Shown: positions 25,545-35,018, numbered from the stretch's first letter. The stretch is 64,000 nucleotides of DNA from Embleya scabrispora DSM 41855 (GCF_000372745.1 NZ_KB889689.1:26552-90551), one strand, 5' to 3'. Numbers and translations are program-made. Notes: a model not told the origin generated them from the sequence alone.

Positions 25545-25919
25545 GTACGGCCCTTCGGGCACGGGTGGACCACGGTCGGCGGCCCACGTTGAGAACACGA
25601 CGCCGAGTACCATTGCACATGTCACACGTGACCTCCAGATGGATTCGCGTCGAACTCGCGACCAACTCCGGTGCCGGGGGCGGTCATTGCCGTCGGGTCT
25701 CGGCAAAGCCGCGGGCACGGCGGCCGCGGGCCTGCGGCCGACCGGTACCCGGTTCGGCGGCGAAGCCCGTCGGACGGGCATTTCCCGCCGGCGAACCCGT
25801 GACCGCCGGCCCGCGAACGACTAGCGTCGGCCGCAGGCGCCCGGAGCCGCGGCACGGCCCGGGAGGTGCCGCTGATGGTCCGTCATGCCCAGTGCACGGC
25901 AAGGGAAGCGGAGGCTCGA
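25545..25919. other. divergent promoter region of collagenase and aldehyde dehydrogenase genes
   Basis: No gene is supported in this 375-bp gap. It contains a relatively A/T-rich stretch at 25590-25640 with the dyad GTCACACGTGAC (25621-25632; arms GTCAC/GTGAC), a possible regulator site. The rest is featureless GC-rich DNA. Confidence 0.4.
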
Positions 25920-27437
25920 GTGGTCTACAGTCAGCCCGGCCAACCGGACAGCATCGTCAACTTCGAACCCCGGTACGACAACTACATCGGGGGCAAGTGG
26001 GTACCGCCCGTGCAGGGCCGGTACTTCGAGGACATCACCCCCGTGACCGGACAGCCGTTCTGCGAGGTGGCCCGCTCCACCGCCGAGGACGTCGAACTGG
26101 CGCTGGACGCCGCGCACGCCGCGGCCGACGCGTGGGGACGGACCAGCGTCACCGAGCGATCGCTGATCCTGCTGCGGATCGCCGATCGCATCGAGCAGAA
26201 CCTCGAACGCCTCGCGGTCACCGAGACGTGGGAGAACGGCAAGCCGGTCCGCGAGACCCTGGCCGCCGATCTGCCGCTGGCCGTCGACCACTTCCGCTAC
26301 TTCGCCGGGGTGATCCGGGCCCAGGAAGGTTCCATCTCGCAGCTCGACGAGGACACCGTCGCGTACCACTTCCACGAGCCGCTCGGCGTGGTCGCGCAGA
26401 TCATCCCGTGGAACTTCCCGCTGCTGATGGCCACCTGGAAGCTGGCGCCGGCGCTCGCGGCCGGGAACTGCGTCGTGCTCAAGCCCGCCGAGCAGACGCC
26501 GGTGAGCATCCTGGTGCTGATCGAACTGATCGCCGACCTGCTGCCGCCCGGCGTGGTCAACGTGGTCAACGGGTTCGGCTTCGAGGCCGGCAAGCCGCTC
26601 GCGAGCAGCAACCGGGTGGCCAAGGTCGCCTTCACCGGCGAGACCACCACCGGCCGGCTGATCCTCCAGTACGCGTCGGCGAACATCATCCCGGTTACCG
26701 TCGAACTCGGCGGCAAGAGCCCGAACATCTTCTTCGCCGACGTGGCCGACCAGGACGACGACTTCTTCGACAAGGCGGTCGAGGGCTTCGTGATGTTCGC
26801 CCTCAACCAGGGCGAGGTCTGCACGTGTCCGTCCCGGGCGCTGATCCACGAGTCGATCTACGACCGGTTCATCGAGCGCGCGCTGGAGCGCACCCGGGCG
26901 ATCGTGCAGGGCAACCCGCTCGATCCGGCGACCATGGTCGGCGCGCAGGCGTCCAACGACCAGTTGGAGAAGATCCTTTCCTACCTGGACATCGGCCGGC
27001 AGGAGGGCGCCGAGGTCCTGACCGGCGGCGCGCGCAAGGTGGTCGAGGGCTTCGAGGACGGCTACTACGTCGAGCCGACCATCTTCAAGGGCACCAACGA
27101 CATGCGGATCTTCCAGGAGGAGATCTTCGGCCCGGTGGTCTCGGTGACCACCTTCCGCGACGACGCCGAGGCGCTGCGGATCGCCAACGACACGCTGTAC
27201 GGCCTGGGCGCGGGGGTGTGGACCCGGGACGCGACGCGGGCGTATCGGTTCGGCCGGGAGATCAAGGCCGGCCGGGTGTGGACCAACTGCTACCACGCCT
27301 ATCCCGCACACGCGGCGTTCGGCGGCTACAAGGCGTCCGGCATGGGCCGGGAGAACCACCGGATGATGCTCGGCCACTACCAGAACACCAAGAACATGCT
27401 GGTCAGTTACTCGGCGAAGAAGCTCGGCTTCTTCTGA
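25920..27437 (+). CDS. NAD-dependent aldehyde dehydrogenase (ExaC/acetaldehyde dehydrogenase type)
   Basis: The protein has 505 aa. The sequence opens [15 protein letters not shown]...[11 protein letters not shown], the typical head of the ExaC/AldA group. The cofactor site is present ([17 protein letters not shown]), with catalytic Glu in VELGGKSPN and catalytic Cys in [10 protein letters not shown]. It oxidises short aliphatic aldehydes to acids in the cytosol. GTG 25920 has GGAGG 5 nt upstream. The downstream DUF779 gene overlaps by one base, and this pairing is common in actinobacteria. It is separate from the second aldehyde dehydrogenase at 30752. Confidence 0.95.
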   Translation: MVYSQPGQPDSIVNFEPRYDNYIGGKWVPPVQGRYFEDITPVTGQPFCEVARSTAEDVELALDAAHAAADAWGRTSVTERSLILLRIADRIEQNLERLAVTETWENGKPVRETLAADLPLAVDHFRYFAGVIRAQEGSISQLDEDTVAYHFHEPLGVVAQIIPWNFPLLMATWKLAPALAAGNCVVLKPAEQTPVSILVLIELIADLLPPGVVNVVNGFGFEAGKPLASSNRVAKVAFTGETTTGRLILQYASANIIPVTVELGGKSPNIFFADVADQDDDFFDKAVEGFVMFALNQGEVCTCPSRALIHESIYDRFIERALERTRAIVQGNPLDPATMVGAQASNDQLEKILSYLDIGRQEGAEVLTGGARKVVEGFEDGYYVEPTIFKGTNDMRIFQEEIFGPVVSVTTFRDDAEALRIANDTLYGLGAGVWTRDATRAYRFGREIKAGRVWTNCYHAYPAHAAFGGYKASGMGRENHRMMLGHYQNTKNMLVSYSAKKLGFF

Positions 27438-27874
27438 TGGGCGAGCCGGCGCGGACGCCGAGTGTGCCCGACGAACCGGGGGCCTCGGTCGACGTCGAGA
27501 AGGTCGCGATCACCGGCGCCGCCGCCGACCTGGTGGCCGAACTCGCCGCCGAGCACGGGCCGTTGCTGTTCCATCAGTCCGGCGGTTGTTGCGACGGGTC
27601 GTCGCCGATGTGTTACCCGCGCGGGGAGTTCCTGATCGGCGACGCCGACGTGTTGCTCGGCTGGGTCGCGGACCAGCCGTTCTACATGTCCGCCGCGCAG
27701 TACGAGTACTGGCGGCACACCCACCTGACCGTGGACGTGGTGCCCGGGCGGGGCGGCGGGTTCTCGGTCGAGGCACCCACCGGCAAGCGATTCCTGATCC
27801 GTTCCCGGGTGTTCACCGACGAGGAGGCGCGCCGGCTGGAAACGCACGAGGTACCGCCGGGTCGCCGGCACTGA
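27437..27874 (+). CDS. DUF779 protein linked to aldehyde dehydrogenase
   Basis: The 145-aa protein bears the DUF779 signature HQSGGCCDGSSPMCYP and the later YWRHTHLTVDVVPGRGGGFS. The three cysteines suggest metal binding. The family nearly always sits beside an aldehyde dehydrogenase of the ExaC type, as here, where TGATG couples stop and start. It probably helps mature or regulate the enzyme, but that is inference from context. A strong terminator follows. Confidence 0.93.
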   Translation: MGEPARTPSVPDEPGASVDVEKVAITGAAADLVAELAAEHGPLLFHQSGGCCDGSSPMCYPRGEFLIGDADVLLGWVADQPFYMSAAQYEYWRHTHLTVDVVPGRGGGFSVEAPTGKRFLIRSRVFTDEEARRLETHEVPPGRRH

Positions 27875-27892
27875 GCGAACCGAGCGCCGAAA

Positions 27893-27936
27893 CGGGCGGG
27901 CGCCGGATGGGGTCGAAACCCTCCGGTGCCCGCCCG
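27893..27936. terminator. 15-bp hairpin between convergent genes
   Basis: Arms 27893-27907 and 27922-27936 pair over 15 positions with one G-U wobble; the inner sequence can extend the stem. Confidence 0.75.
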
Positions 27937-27955
27937 TGGTCGGCCGGTCGCCTGC

Positions 27956-29263
27956 TCAGTCCTCGCGGCGGCCGCGCCGCATGCCCAGGATCAGGGTGGC
28001 GGCCAGCAGCACCGCGATCACCGCGCTCACCGTGTCCCGCAGCGTGTGGTCCTCCGGACCGTCGATCAGGTTGCTCTGGTTGGCCATGTCCGCGGTCGGC
28101 GTGGCGGCCGGGCCGGTCGCCGCGAGCAGGTTCGGCAGGTCCAGGCCGCCGAACGTGGTCACCGTGCGGTTCGTCGCCACGGCCGCCAGGATCAGCGACG
28201 CGAGCCGCACCGGATCGTTGCCCGCCATGGTCTTGGCTCCCGCAGCGAGCCAATCGACCGCCGCGCCCGCCTCGGCCGGGTGTCCGGTCGCCGACAGCGC
28301 CTGGACGGCGGCCACCGTGGCATCGAAGTCGGTCGGCCCACCGAGATGGTTGCCGCCCGTCTTCAGCTTGGCGATCAACCACGCCGCACCGCCCTGCGCG
28401 GCGGCCTGCCGGTTCGGCTCGGCGCCGGGGCAGACCAAGGGCGTGACCGCGATGGAGGGCGCCGGGACCGCCGGCTGGGTGCCGTATCCGAGCGCGAGCA
28501 CCGAACGCGCGGTCAGCAGCGGGTCGATCTGCGCGCCCGGTGCCGCGGCGAACGCGCCTCGGTCCGGCTCCGGCACGGTGCAGCGCAGTTGGCTCGCCTT
28601 CAGCGCGTCGGTCGGCGTGCGGCCCTGCGGCGATTTGAGCAGTTCCGGCGAGATGCCGGAGGTGACGATCGCACTGATCGCGGCCGCCGTCGCGGTCGGG
28701 TCGCCGATCGCGTCGGGGCCGGGCACGGCCGCGAACGAGCCGTCCGGGAGCTGCTTGGCCCGGAGCCAGTCGACCCCGCGGGCGACCCGCGTGTCGTACG
28801 TACGCAGCGCGCGCAGCGCCTCGATCGCGGTCGCCGTGGCGACGGTGTCCTCACGATTGGCGTCGCACGGCACGGCGGGATCGGCGCGGTACGCGGTGAA
28901 ACCGCCGTCCGCGCACTGCCGGGCGAGCAGCCACTCGATCGCGGCCGGGGCCGGCGTGCTGTCGGTCGAGGCCAACGCCAGGATCGCCAGCGACTGCCGG
29001 TACACCCCGTCCGCGCTCGGATCGCTCTTCCCGTACAGCGCGGTCGGCGCCGGGCCGGTCTGCGCCTTGAGGACCACGACGGGTCCGACGGCCGGTACAG
29101 AGGCGACCACGCGCGGCGCCGGGCTGCCCGAGGTCGCTCCGGGCGCACCGGGAGGCGGCGTCGGCGCGGCACCGGCCACACCCCCCGTCCAGACCGAGCA
29201 CAACAGCGCCGTCGTGAGCACGGAGGCCGCCGCGGCGCGCCCGCGGCGTCGGGGGGAGGGCAT
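27956..29263 (-). CDS. secreted toroid-repeat (prenyltransferase/squalene-oxidase-repeat-like) protein with C-terminal anchor
   Basis: The 435-aa precursor has a signal peptide, then a helical region with repeats such as AIEWLLARQCADGGF and GVDWLRAKQLPDGSF. These are typical of the alpha/alpha-toroid fold of terpene cyclases and cobalamin carriers. A C-terminal hydrophobic helix and a basic tail (LGMRRGRRED) anchor it to the outer face of the membrane. It has no DxDD cyclase motif, so binding rather than cyclisation is likely. ATG 29263 follows GAAAGG. Confidence 0.8.
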   Translation of the reverse strand: MPSPRRRGRAAAASVLTTALLCSVWTGGVAGAAPTPPPGAPGATSGSPAPRVVASVPAVGPVVVLKAQTGPAPTALYGKSDPSADGVYRQSLAILALASTDSTPAPAAIEWLLARQCADGGFTAYRADPAVPCDANREDTVATATAIEALRALRTYDTRVARGVDWLRAKQLPDGSFAAVPGPDAIGDPTATAAAISAIVTSGISPELLKSPQGRTPTDALKASQLRCTVPEPDRGAFAAAPGAQIDPLLTARSVLALGYGTQPAVPAPSIAVTPLVCPGAEPNRQAAAQGGAAWLIAKLKTGGNHLGGPTDFDATVAAVQALSATGHPAEAGAAVDWLAAGAKTMAGNDPVRLASLILAAVATNRTVTTFGGLDLPNLLAATGPAATPTADMANQSNLIDGPEDHTLRDTVSAVIAVLLAATLILGMRRGRRED

Positions 29264-29399
29264 GCATGGCCTTTCGCTGAACGCTGTGCGGATCGGACCG
29301 CGCTGTACGGATCGGCCCGCGCTGTAGGGATCGGACGTGGGGGCGACTGTCGTCGAGAGTCCTCGCCACCCTACCCGGGCACCCCCTTCGCCCCGAGCG

Positions 29400-30440
29400 T
29401 CACAGGGCCGTATAGCGCACCGGGTCGCCGCCGGGTTCGGCCGTCGCCCGCCCGCGCTTGACCAGGTGGCGCAGGTGCGCGGCGGCCTCGCTGAGGGCCA
29501 GTTGCCGGTTCTGCGCGCCCAGCTGCGCCCACGGCCGGTTCCAGTCCATGCCCTCGGCGATCTGCCACAGGGTCGGCGATGCCGCGCGCAGCCGGGCGTG
29601 CAGCGCCGCGAGCCGCACCTCGTGCAGCCGGGCCACCTCCGCGGCCCGGCCCGCCGCGTCCGTGAAGGCGTGCTCGTGCGCGGGCAGCACACCGGTGATC
29701 GGCAACCGTGCGACACGTGTCAGGGAGGCCAGGAAGTCACCGAGCGGATCGGCCTCCTCGGCCTCGTCGTAGAGCCCGATGTGCGGCGTGATCGAGGGCA
29801 GCAGGTGGTCGCCGGAGAGCAACCGCCCGTCGCCGCCCTCCAGGTGCAGGCAGACGTGGCCGGGCGTGTGTCCGGGTGTCCACACCGTGCGCACCGTGCG
29901 ACCGGGCGCGGGCGCGAGTTCGCCGTGCACCAACTCGCGGTCGGGCACCGCGTAGTGCAGCCGCGGCCTGTTGCCCGCCGCGGCGGTGCGCAGGCCGGTG
30001 AGCGCGTCCAGGGCGTCCTGCGGCGCGCCCGCGAGGGTGAGTACCTCCAGGTGGTGCCGCAGCCACGCGGCGCGCGGCGCGTTGTTGATCTGCTCGACCT
30101 GTTCGGCATCCGCCGCGTGCAGCGCGACCCACGCGCCGGAGACCTCGCGCACCTTCTCGGACAGCCCGTGATGGTCGGGGTGCGCGTGGGTGACCAGGAC
30201 GCCGTGCACGTCCTCGATCGAGGTGCCGACCTCGACCAGGCCGTCCACCAGGGCCCGGTAGGAGATCGGATCGTCCCAGCCCGAGTCGACCAGGACCGGC
30301 CCCGCGTCGGTCTCCAGGACGTAGACGAGGGTGCAACCGAGCGGATTGTTCGGGATCGGAACCGGGACGGTCCACACACCGTTGCCCAGATCGGCGACAC
30401 GGGGGGCGGGCGGGGTGGGGCGGTCGGGTGCGGTGGTCAC
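29400..30440 (-). CDS. metallo-beta-lactamase-fold hydrolase
   Basis: The 346-aa protein has the zinc motif THAHPDHHG, a later His in TPGHTPGH and an Asp in SGDHLLPS, all ligands of the MBL fold. The C-terminal 100 residues form a helical/winged extension typical of LACTB2/glyoxalase-II-like hydrolases, which cleave thioesters or lactones. GTG 30440 has AAGGAGG 6 nt upstream, so the longer open frame is not used. A KstR-like box (30518-30531) lies 78 bp upstream, suggesting a link to acyl-CoA or steroid degradation. Confidence 0.92.
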   Translation of the reverse strand: MTTAPDRPTPPAPRVADLGNGVWTVPVPIPNNPLGCTLVYVLETDAGPVLVDSGWDDPISYRALVDGLVEVGTSIEDVHGVLVTHAHPDHHGLSEKVREVSGAWVALHAADAEQVEQINNAPRAAWLRHHLEVLTLAGAPQDALDALTGLRTAAAGNRPRLHYAVPDRELVHGELAPAPGRTVRTVWTPGHTPGHVCLHLEGGDGRLLSGDHLLPSITPHIGLYDEAEEADPLGDFLASLTRVARLPITGVLPAHEHAFTDAAGRAAEVARLHEVRLAALHARLRAASPTLWQIAEGMDWNRPWAQLGAQNRQLALSEAAAHLRHLVKRGRATAEPGGDPVRYTAL

Positions 30441-30517
30441 GGGCGGCCTCCTTCTCGACGGTTCTCGAAGTGGCGCCAGTCGAACGCCGGATCGCCGCCC
30501 GGCTTCGATGATCACCA

Positions 30518-30531
30518 TAGAACACGTTCTC
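30518..30531. promoter_or_regulatory. KstR-like operator TAGAACACGTTCTC
   Basis: It matches TnnAACnnGTTnnA except for the last base, with a perfect GAAC-AC-GTTC core. It lies between the divergent MBL hydrolase and aldehyde dehydrogenase genes. Confidence 0.7.
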
Positions 30532-30607
30532 TCATACACCACGGCGCCGGTGACTTGAGGGGTCGTCAGATCGAGATCCGACACGTACGATCCTTACCTG
30601 TCAGCCG

Positions 30608-30625
30608 ATGAGACTCCAGTCTCAT
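30608..30625. promoter_or_regulatory. second operator-like palindrome ATGAGACTCCAGTCTCAT
   Basis: Perfect 8-bp arms flank a 2-bp centre, a typical TetR-operator shape distinct from the KstR-like sites. It lies 127 bp upstream of the aldehyde dehydrogenase start. Confidence 0.6.
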
Positions 30626-30751
30626 TCGAGCCCCGAATGCGTTGTTCCCTCATCGGCAAACTGATATCTGTTCTAGTCAGAGTTCTGCTCATAGCCCGCA
30701 AGCCCCTGTATCGCGCAGCGTGTGTGCACGCCCGCACCGAGGAGGACCGTG

Positions 30752-32215
30752 ATGACGGATATCGTGGAGCACAGCCAACTGGTCATCGGCGGACAGCTGG
30801 TGGACCCGATTGGCAAGGACACGATCGAGGTCGTCTCGCCCCACACCGAAGAGGTCATCGCGCGCGTTCCGCACGCCTCGACCGCGGACGTGGACGCCGC
30901 GGTGGCCACGGCGCGCAAGGCGTTCGAAGAGGGCCCGTGGCCGCGGATGTCGTTGGACGAGCGGATCGCCATTCTGGAGAAGATCCGCGACGGCTTCATG
31001 ACGCGGTCGCAGGAGATCGCCGAGGTGGTCGCCTCGCAGAACGGCTCGCCGGTCGGCTGGGGGCTGTTCGCGCAGGCGATCGGCGCCGGGATGATCTACG
31101 ACACGGTGGCCAAGATCGCCCGCGACTACCAGTGGGAGGAGAAGCGGACCGGTCTGCTCAACCCGCTGCTGATCCGTCGCGAGGCGGTCGGCGTGGTGGC
31201 CGCCGTGGTGCCGTGGAACGTCCCGCAGTTCGTCACCGCCGCCAAGCTGGCGCCGGCGATCGCGGCCGGTTGCACGATCGTGCTCAAGCCGTCCCCGGAG
31301 ACCCCGCTCGACTCGTACATCCTGGCCGAGATCTGCCGTGAGGCCGGCCTGCCGGACGGCGTGCTGAGCATCGTCGCCGCCGACCGCGAGGTCAGCGAGT
31401 ACCTGGTGGCCCACCCCGGCATCGACAAGGTCGCGTTCACCGGTTCGGTCGGCGCGGGCAAGCGCATCATGGAGGTCGCCGCGCGCAACCTCACCCGGGT
31501 CACCCTGGAGCTGGGCGGCAAGTCGGCGGCGATCATCCTGCCCGACGCCGACCTGGAGCACACCGCCACGACGCTGCTGCCCAACTCGTACATGAACAAC
31601 GGCCAGGCGTGCGTCGCGCAGACCCGGATCCTGGCGCCGCGCAGCCGCTACGACGAGATCGCCGAGCGGTTCACCGCGTGGGTCGGCGAGCTCAAGGTCG
31701 GCGACCCGATGGCCGCCGACACCCAGGTCGGCCCGCTGGTGGCCAAGCGCCAGCAGCAGCGCTCGTTCGACTACATCCGGATCGGCCAGGAGGAGGGCGC
31801 CAAGCTGCTCGCCGGCGGCGGCCGCCCCGAGGCGCAGGAGAAGGGCTGGTACGTCGAGCCCACCCTGTTCGGCGACGTGGACAACTCGATGCGGATCGCG
31901 CAGGAGGAGATCTTCGGCCCGGTCGTCGCGCTGATCCCCTACGACGACGAGGCGCAGGCGATCGCGCTGGCCAACGACTCGGACTTCGGGCTGTCCGGCA
32001 GCGTGTGGACCACCGACATCGAGAAGGGCATCGACGTCGCGCGCAAGATTCGCACCGGGACCTACTCGGTGAACACGTTCGGCCTGGACTTCTTCGGCCC
32101 GTTCGGCGGCTTCAAGAACTCGGGCATCGGCCGGGAGTTCGGCATCGAGGGCCTGGGCGCGTACACCGAGGCCAAGTCGATCGCGTTGCCCGCGGGCTAC
32201 GACGCGCAGATCTGA
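30752..32215 (+). CDS. NAD(P)-dependent aldehyde dehydrogenase
   Basis: The 487-aa protein has the full family set: PWNVPQFVTAAKLAPAI, FTGSVGAGKRIM at the cofactor site, catalytic Glu in LELGGKSAA, and catalytic Cys in NNGQACVAQTR. The substrate is not evident; close relatives in actinobacteria sit in terpene or steroid degradation loci. ATG 30752 has GAGGAGGA upstream. The ferredoxin gene follows after 79 bp, a pair usually served by a cytochrome P450 that would make the alcohol or aldehyde; no P450 is in this window. Two operator types lie upstream. Confidence 0.94.
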   Translation: MTDIVEHSQLVIGGQLVDPIGKDTIEVVSPHTEEVIARVPHASTADVDAAVATARKAFEEGPWPRMSLDERIAILEKIRDGFMTRSQEIAEVVASQNGSPVGWGLFAQAIGAGMIYDTVAKIARDYQWEEKRTGLLNPLLIRREAVGVVAAVVPWNVPQFVTAAKLAPAIAAGCTIVLKPSPETPLDSYILAEICREAGLPDGVLSIVAADREVSEYLVAHPGIDKVAFTGSVGAGKRIMEVAARNLTRVTLELGGKSAAIILPDADLEHTATTLLPNSYMNNGQACVAQTRILAPRSRYDEIAERFTAWVGELKVGDPMAADTQVGPLVAKRQQQRSFDYIRIGQEEGAKLLAGGGRPEAQEKGWYVEPTLFGDVDNSMRIAQEEIFGPVVALIPYDDEAQAIALANDSDFGLSGSVWTTDIEKGIDVARKIRTGTYSVNTFGLDFFGPFGGFKNSGIGREFGIEGLGAYTEAKSIALPAGYDAQI

Positions 32216-32294
32216 CCGTCGCCGCCGGCCCGCTCCGCGTGGGCGGGCCGGCGGTTCCAGGCCCTGCGAGGCCGAGCCAGGAAGAGGTGTTCTG

Positions 32295-32525
32295 ATGGGT
32301 GATCGCTGGCGCGTCGAGGTCGACAGAGGCGTCTGTATCGGGTCGGGCATGTGCATCGGCAGCGCCCCGACCGATTTCAAGCTGGACGCGGGTCGGCAAT
32401 CGCACCCCAGGGCCGAGGAGATGGACGCCTCGGACGCGATTCTGGAGGCTGCCGAGAGCTGTCCGGTCGAGGCGATCTCGATCTTCGAGGTCGGGTCGGG
32501 CAAGACGGTGTTCCCGCCGGACTAG
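32295..32525 (+). CDS. small 3Fe-4S/4Fe-4S ferredoxin (P450-type)
   Basis: The 76-aa acidic protein shows CIGSGMCIGSAPTDF and later SCPVEAI. The spacing CxxxxxC...CP, with Gly in place of the second Cys of a full 4Fe-4S site, indicates a 3Fe-4S cluster of the kind that feeds electrons to cytochrome P450s. ATG 32295 follows GAAGAGG. It is probably co-transcribed with the aldehyde dehydrogenase. Its P450 partner must lie elsewhere in the genome. Confidence 0.92.
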   Translation: MGDRWRVEVDRGVCIGSGMCIGSAPTDFKLDAGRQSHPRAEEMDASDAILEAAESCPVEAISIFEVGSGKTVFPPD

Positions 32526-32734
32526 TCCGGGTCCGGCGGAGATCGGCGGGGACGCGTCGTACGGCACCGCGCGCCTCGCCGTACCGGGGAAACAGCCGAA
32601 CGGCACCACCGCGCGGCTGCTTCTCCGGCACGCCGACGCACGGGGCCGAGGGCTCCGGGCGACGAGCGGCGGCCCGGCGCCGATGCGCCGCCGCCGGACC
32701 GCTCCGTGTCGGTGACCGCTGTGCGGCGGGCGCC

Positions 32735-33340
32735 TCAGTCCTCCGGGATCAGCCGGCAGACCGTTTCGATGTCGGTGCGGACCTGGGCGATGGAGGCTCG
32801 GCCGTTCAGCCACGCGATCAGCGACGAGTGCCACGTGTGGGTGATGACCCGGATCACCGCGAGGTCCTCGGCGGTGGGCTCGCCGGCCGGCTCGTCGCCG
32901 CTGATCGCCTCCAGGATCATCGTGGTGGTCTCCCGGCTGACCGTGTCCACCTCCGCACCGACCGAGCGGTCCGCGAACTGGAGAGCGCGCATCATCGCCT
33001 CGGTCAGGTGCGGCTCGCGCTGCATGCCCTTGAACGCGCGCAGCAGCGTGTCCACCACCCGCTCGCGCGAGCCGGCGCTTCGGGGAGGACGCCGGCGCAG
33101 TTGGGCGTGCAACTGATCCAGCTGGTCGTACATGGTCGCCACGAGCAGGTGCACCTTGGACGGGAAGTAGCGGTACAGCGTGCCCAGTGCGACCTCGGAC
33201 AGCTCGGCGACCTCGCGCATCTGTACCGATTCGTAGCCGCCTCGGGCGGCCAGCTGGGTGGTCGCGCGCAGGATCCGCCTGCGGCGTGCCTCCTGCCGCT
33301 CGGTCAGCGGCGCCCGGTCGGCCTTCGTATACGTCGTCAT
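32735..33340 (-). CDS. kstR: KstR-like TetR-family repressor
   Basis: The 201-aa protein has an N-terminal helix-turn-helix reading RRRRILRATTQLAARGGYE and SVQMREVAELSEVALGTLYR, then YFPSKVHLLV. This is the distinctive DNA-binding region of KstR, the sterol-catabolism repressor of mycobacteria and rhodococci, which responds to steroid CoA thioesters. The C-terminal ligand domain is present and full-length. ATG 33340 has GAGAGG 5 nt upstream. A box matching the KstR consensus sits 111 bp upstream (33451-33464), as expected for autoregulation. Assignment rests on remembered similarity of the helix region plus operator matches. Confidence 0.8.
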   Translation of the reverse strand: MTTYTKADRAPLTERQEARRRRILRATTQLAARGGYESVQMREVAELSEVALGTLYRYFPSKVHLLVATMYDQLDQLHAQLRRRPPRSAGSRERVVDTLLRAFKGMQREPHLTEAMMRALQFADRSVGAEVDTVSRETTTMILEAISGDEPAGEPTAEDLAVIRVITHTWHSSLIAWLNGRASIAQVRTDIETVCRLIPED

Positions 33341-33450
33341 GTCAGCCTCTCGGTGCGCGGCGGTTCGCCGGCCGGTGTGTTACGGGTCACGCGGTGCTCG
33401 TCGCGGTGGGTACCCGGCGGTATCTTGGCTGGTCTCCGACGAGCAGTTAC

Positions 33451-33464
33451 TGAAACTTGTTCTA
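33451..33464. promoter_or_regulatory. KstR-like operator TGAAACTTGTTCTA
   Basis: An exact match to TnnAACnnGTTnnA between the regulator gene and the divergent glycosyltransferase gene. A TACTAT -10-like hexamer lies at 33476-33481 for the rightward gene. Confidence 0.75.
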
Positions 33465-33513
33465 GATTACGCGACTACTATGCTCCGACGAGGGCAGCGA
33501 TAGGGGGCCATTC

Positions 33514-34953
33514 GTGATACGGGAGACCGCAACCGCTGTGGATACCCAGCAGGACCCGGCGCGGACCTCCCCGGAGCGACCCCTGCGAATCGCCCTGTTG
33601 GCGTACCGCGGCGACCCGTACTGCGGCGGACAGGGAGTCTACGTCCGCCACCTGTCCCGCGAACTCACCCGGCTCGGCCACCGGGTCGAGGTGATCTCCG
33701 GGCCGCCGTACGCGGTCGTGGACGAGGGCGTGAAGCTCACCACACTGCCCAGCCTGGATCTGTACCGCGACCCGGATCCCTTCCGGCTGCCCCGGCTCAA
33801 GGAGTACCGGGACTGGATCGACGTCCTGGAGGTCGGCGGCATGCTGACCGCGGGCTTCCCCGAGCCGCTCACCTTCTCGCTGCGCGCGTGGCGGCACCTG
33901 GCGGCCCGGCGCGGCGAGTTCGACGTCGTGCACGACAACCAGACGCTGGGCTACGGCCAACTCGCGCTGCCCCGACTCGGGTTCCCGTTGGTGACCACGA
34001 TCCACCACCCGATCACGGTCGACCGTGCGCTGGAGATCGGCGAGGCCACCACGCTGCGGCGCAAGGCCACGCTGCACCGCTGGTACGGGTTCACCACGAT
34101 GCAAAAGCGGGTGTCCGCGCGGCTGAGCGACGTGCTCACCGTGTCCGGCTCGTCCAAGGCCGAGATCATCGACCACCTCGGCGTCTCGCCGAGCCGGGTC
34201 ACCGTGGTGCCGGTGGGCGCCGATACCGACCGCTTCACGCCGGACGCCTCGGTGGCGAAGGTGCCCGGCCGGATCGTCACCACCGCGAGCGCGGACGTGC
34301 CGCTCAAGGGCCTGATCCACCTGGTCGAGGCGCTCGCCAAGCTGCGCGCCGACCACGACCACGTCGAACTCGTGGTGGTCGGCCGACCCAAGGGCGACGG
34401 GCCGGTGCTGCGCGCGATCGACCGGCTGGGCCTGACCTCGGCGATCCGCTTCGTGTCCGGACTCAGCGACGACGAACTGGTCGACCTGATCCGCAGCGCC
34501 GAGATCGCCTGCGTGCCCTCCCTCTACGAGGGCTTCTCGCTGCCCGCCGCCGAGGCGATGGCGTGCGGGACCGCGCTCGTGGCCACCACGGGCGGGGCGA
34601 TCCCGGAGGTCGCGGGCCCGGACGGGGAAACCTGTCTCGCGGTGCCGCCGGGCGACCCGGAGGCCCTGCGCGCCGCGCTCACCCGACTGCTCGAAGACCC
34701 CGAACTGCGCGCCCGGCTGGCCGAGGCGGGCCGCGCCCGGGTGCTGGAGCGATTCACCTGGCGCAACACCGCGGTCCGCACGGTGGAGCGCTATCGGGCC
34801 GCACTCGCGGCCGGTCCCACCGCGCCGACCACGGCCGGTGCCGGTAGACGCGGGCTGACCGAGCGCGCGAGCGATGTCCTGCTCGGCCGCTCGCCGTTCG
34901 GCCGCCGGCTGCCGCCGCCCGCCTCGCGCGGCGCCGGCCCCAGAAACCGCTGA
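33514..34953 (+). CDS. family-4 glycosyltransferase (GT-B fold)
   Basis: The 479-aa protein shows an N-terminal domain with GGQGVYVRHLSRELTRLGHRVEV (acceptor side) and a C-terminal GT4 domain with VVGRPKGDGPV, CVPSLYEGFSLPAAEAMACG (the EGFSLPxxEAMA donor motif) and GGAIPEV. It transfers a sugar from a nucleotide donor, probably at the inner membrane face; the acceptor is unknown. GTG 33514 follows AGGGGG at 6 nt. It leads a run of glycosyltransferase, methyltransferase and toroid protein, likely one operon controlled by the KstR-like box. Confidence 0.92.
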   Translation: MIRETATAVDTQQDPARTSPERPLRIALLAYRGDPYCGGQGVYVRHLSRELTRLGHRVEVISGPPYAVVDEGVKLTTLPSLDLYRDPDPFRLPRLKEYRDWIDVLEVGGMLTAGFPEPLTFSLRAWRHLAARRGEFDVVHDNQTLGYGQLALPRLGFPLVTTIHHPITVDRALEIGEATTLRRKATLHRWYGFTTMQKRVSARLSDVLTVSGSSKAEIIDHLGVSPSRVTVVPVGADTDRFTPDASVAKVPGRIVTTASADVPLKGLIHLVEALAKLRADHDHVELVVVGRPKGDGPVLRAIDRLGLTSAIRFVSGLSDDELVDLIRSAEIACVPSLYEGFSLPAAEAMACGTALVATTGGAIPEVAGPDGETCLAVPPGDPEALRAALTRLLEDPELRARLAEAGRARVLERFTWRNTAVRTVERYRAALAAGPTAPTTAGAGRRGLTERASDVLLGRSPFGRRLPPPASRGAGPRNR

Positions 34954-35018
34954 CCACAGCCCACCCTTGCCGGCCGCCCCCGCAACCGGTTCGCGCAATA
35001 CGAGACGGAGTCGCCGAC

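Noticed and set aside
26561..26590. AAC-GG-GTT core inside the first aldehyde dehydrogenase gene
   Set aside because: It lacks the outer T and A of the KstR pattern and encodes a conserved protein motif (NVVNGFG).
34984..34996. GCAACCGGTTCGC near the methyltransferase start
   Set aside because: The AAC-CG-GTT core is there, but the end bases do not fit and it sits inside an apparent operon.
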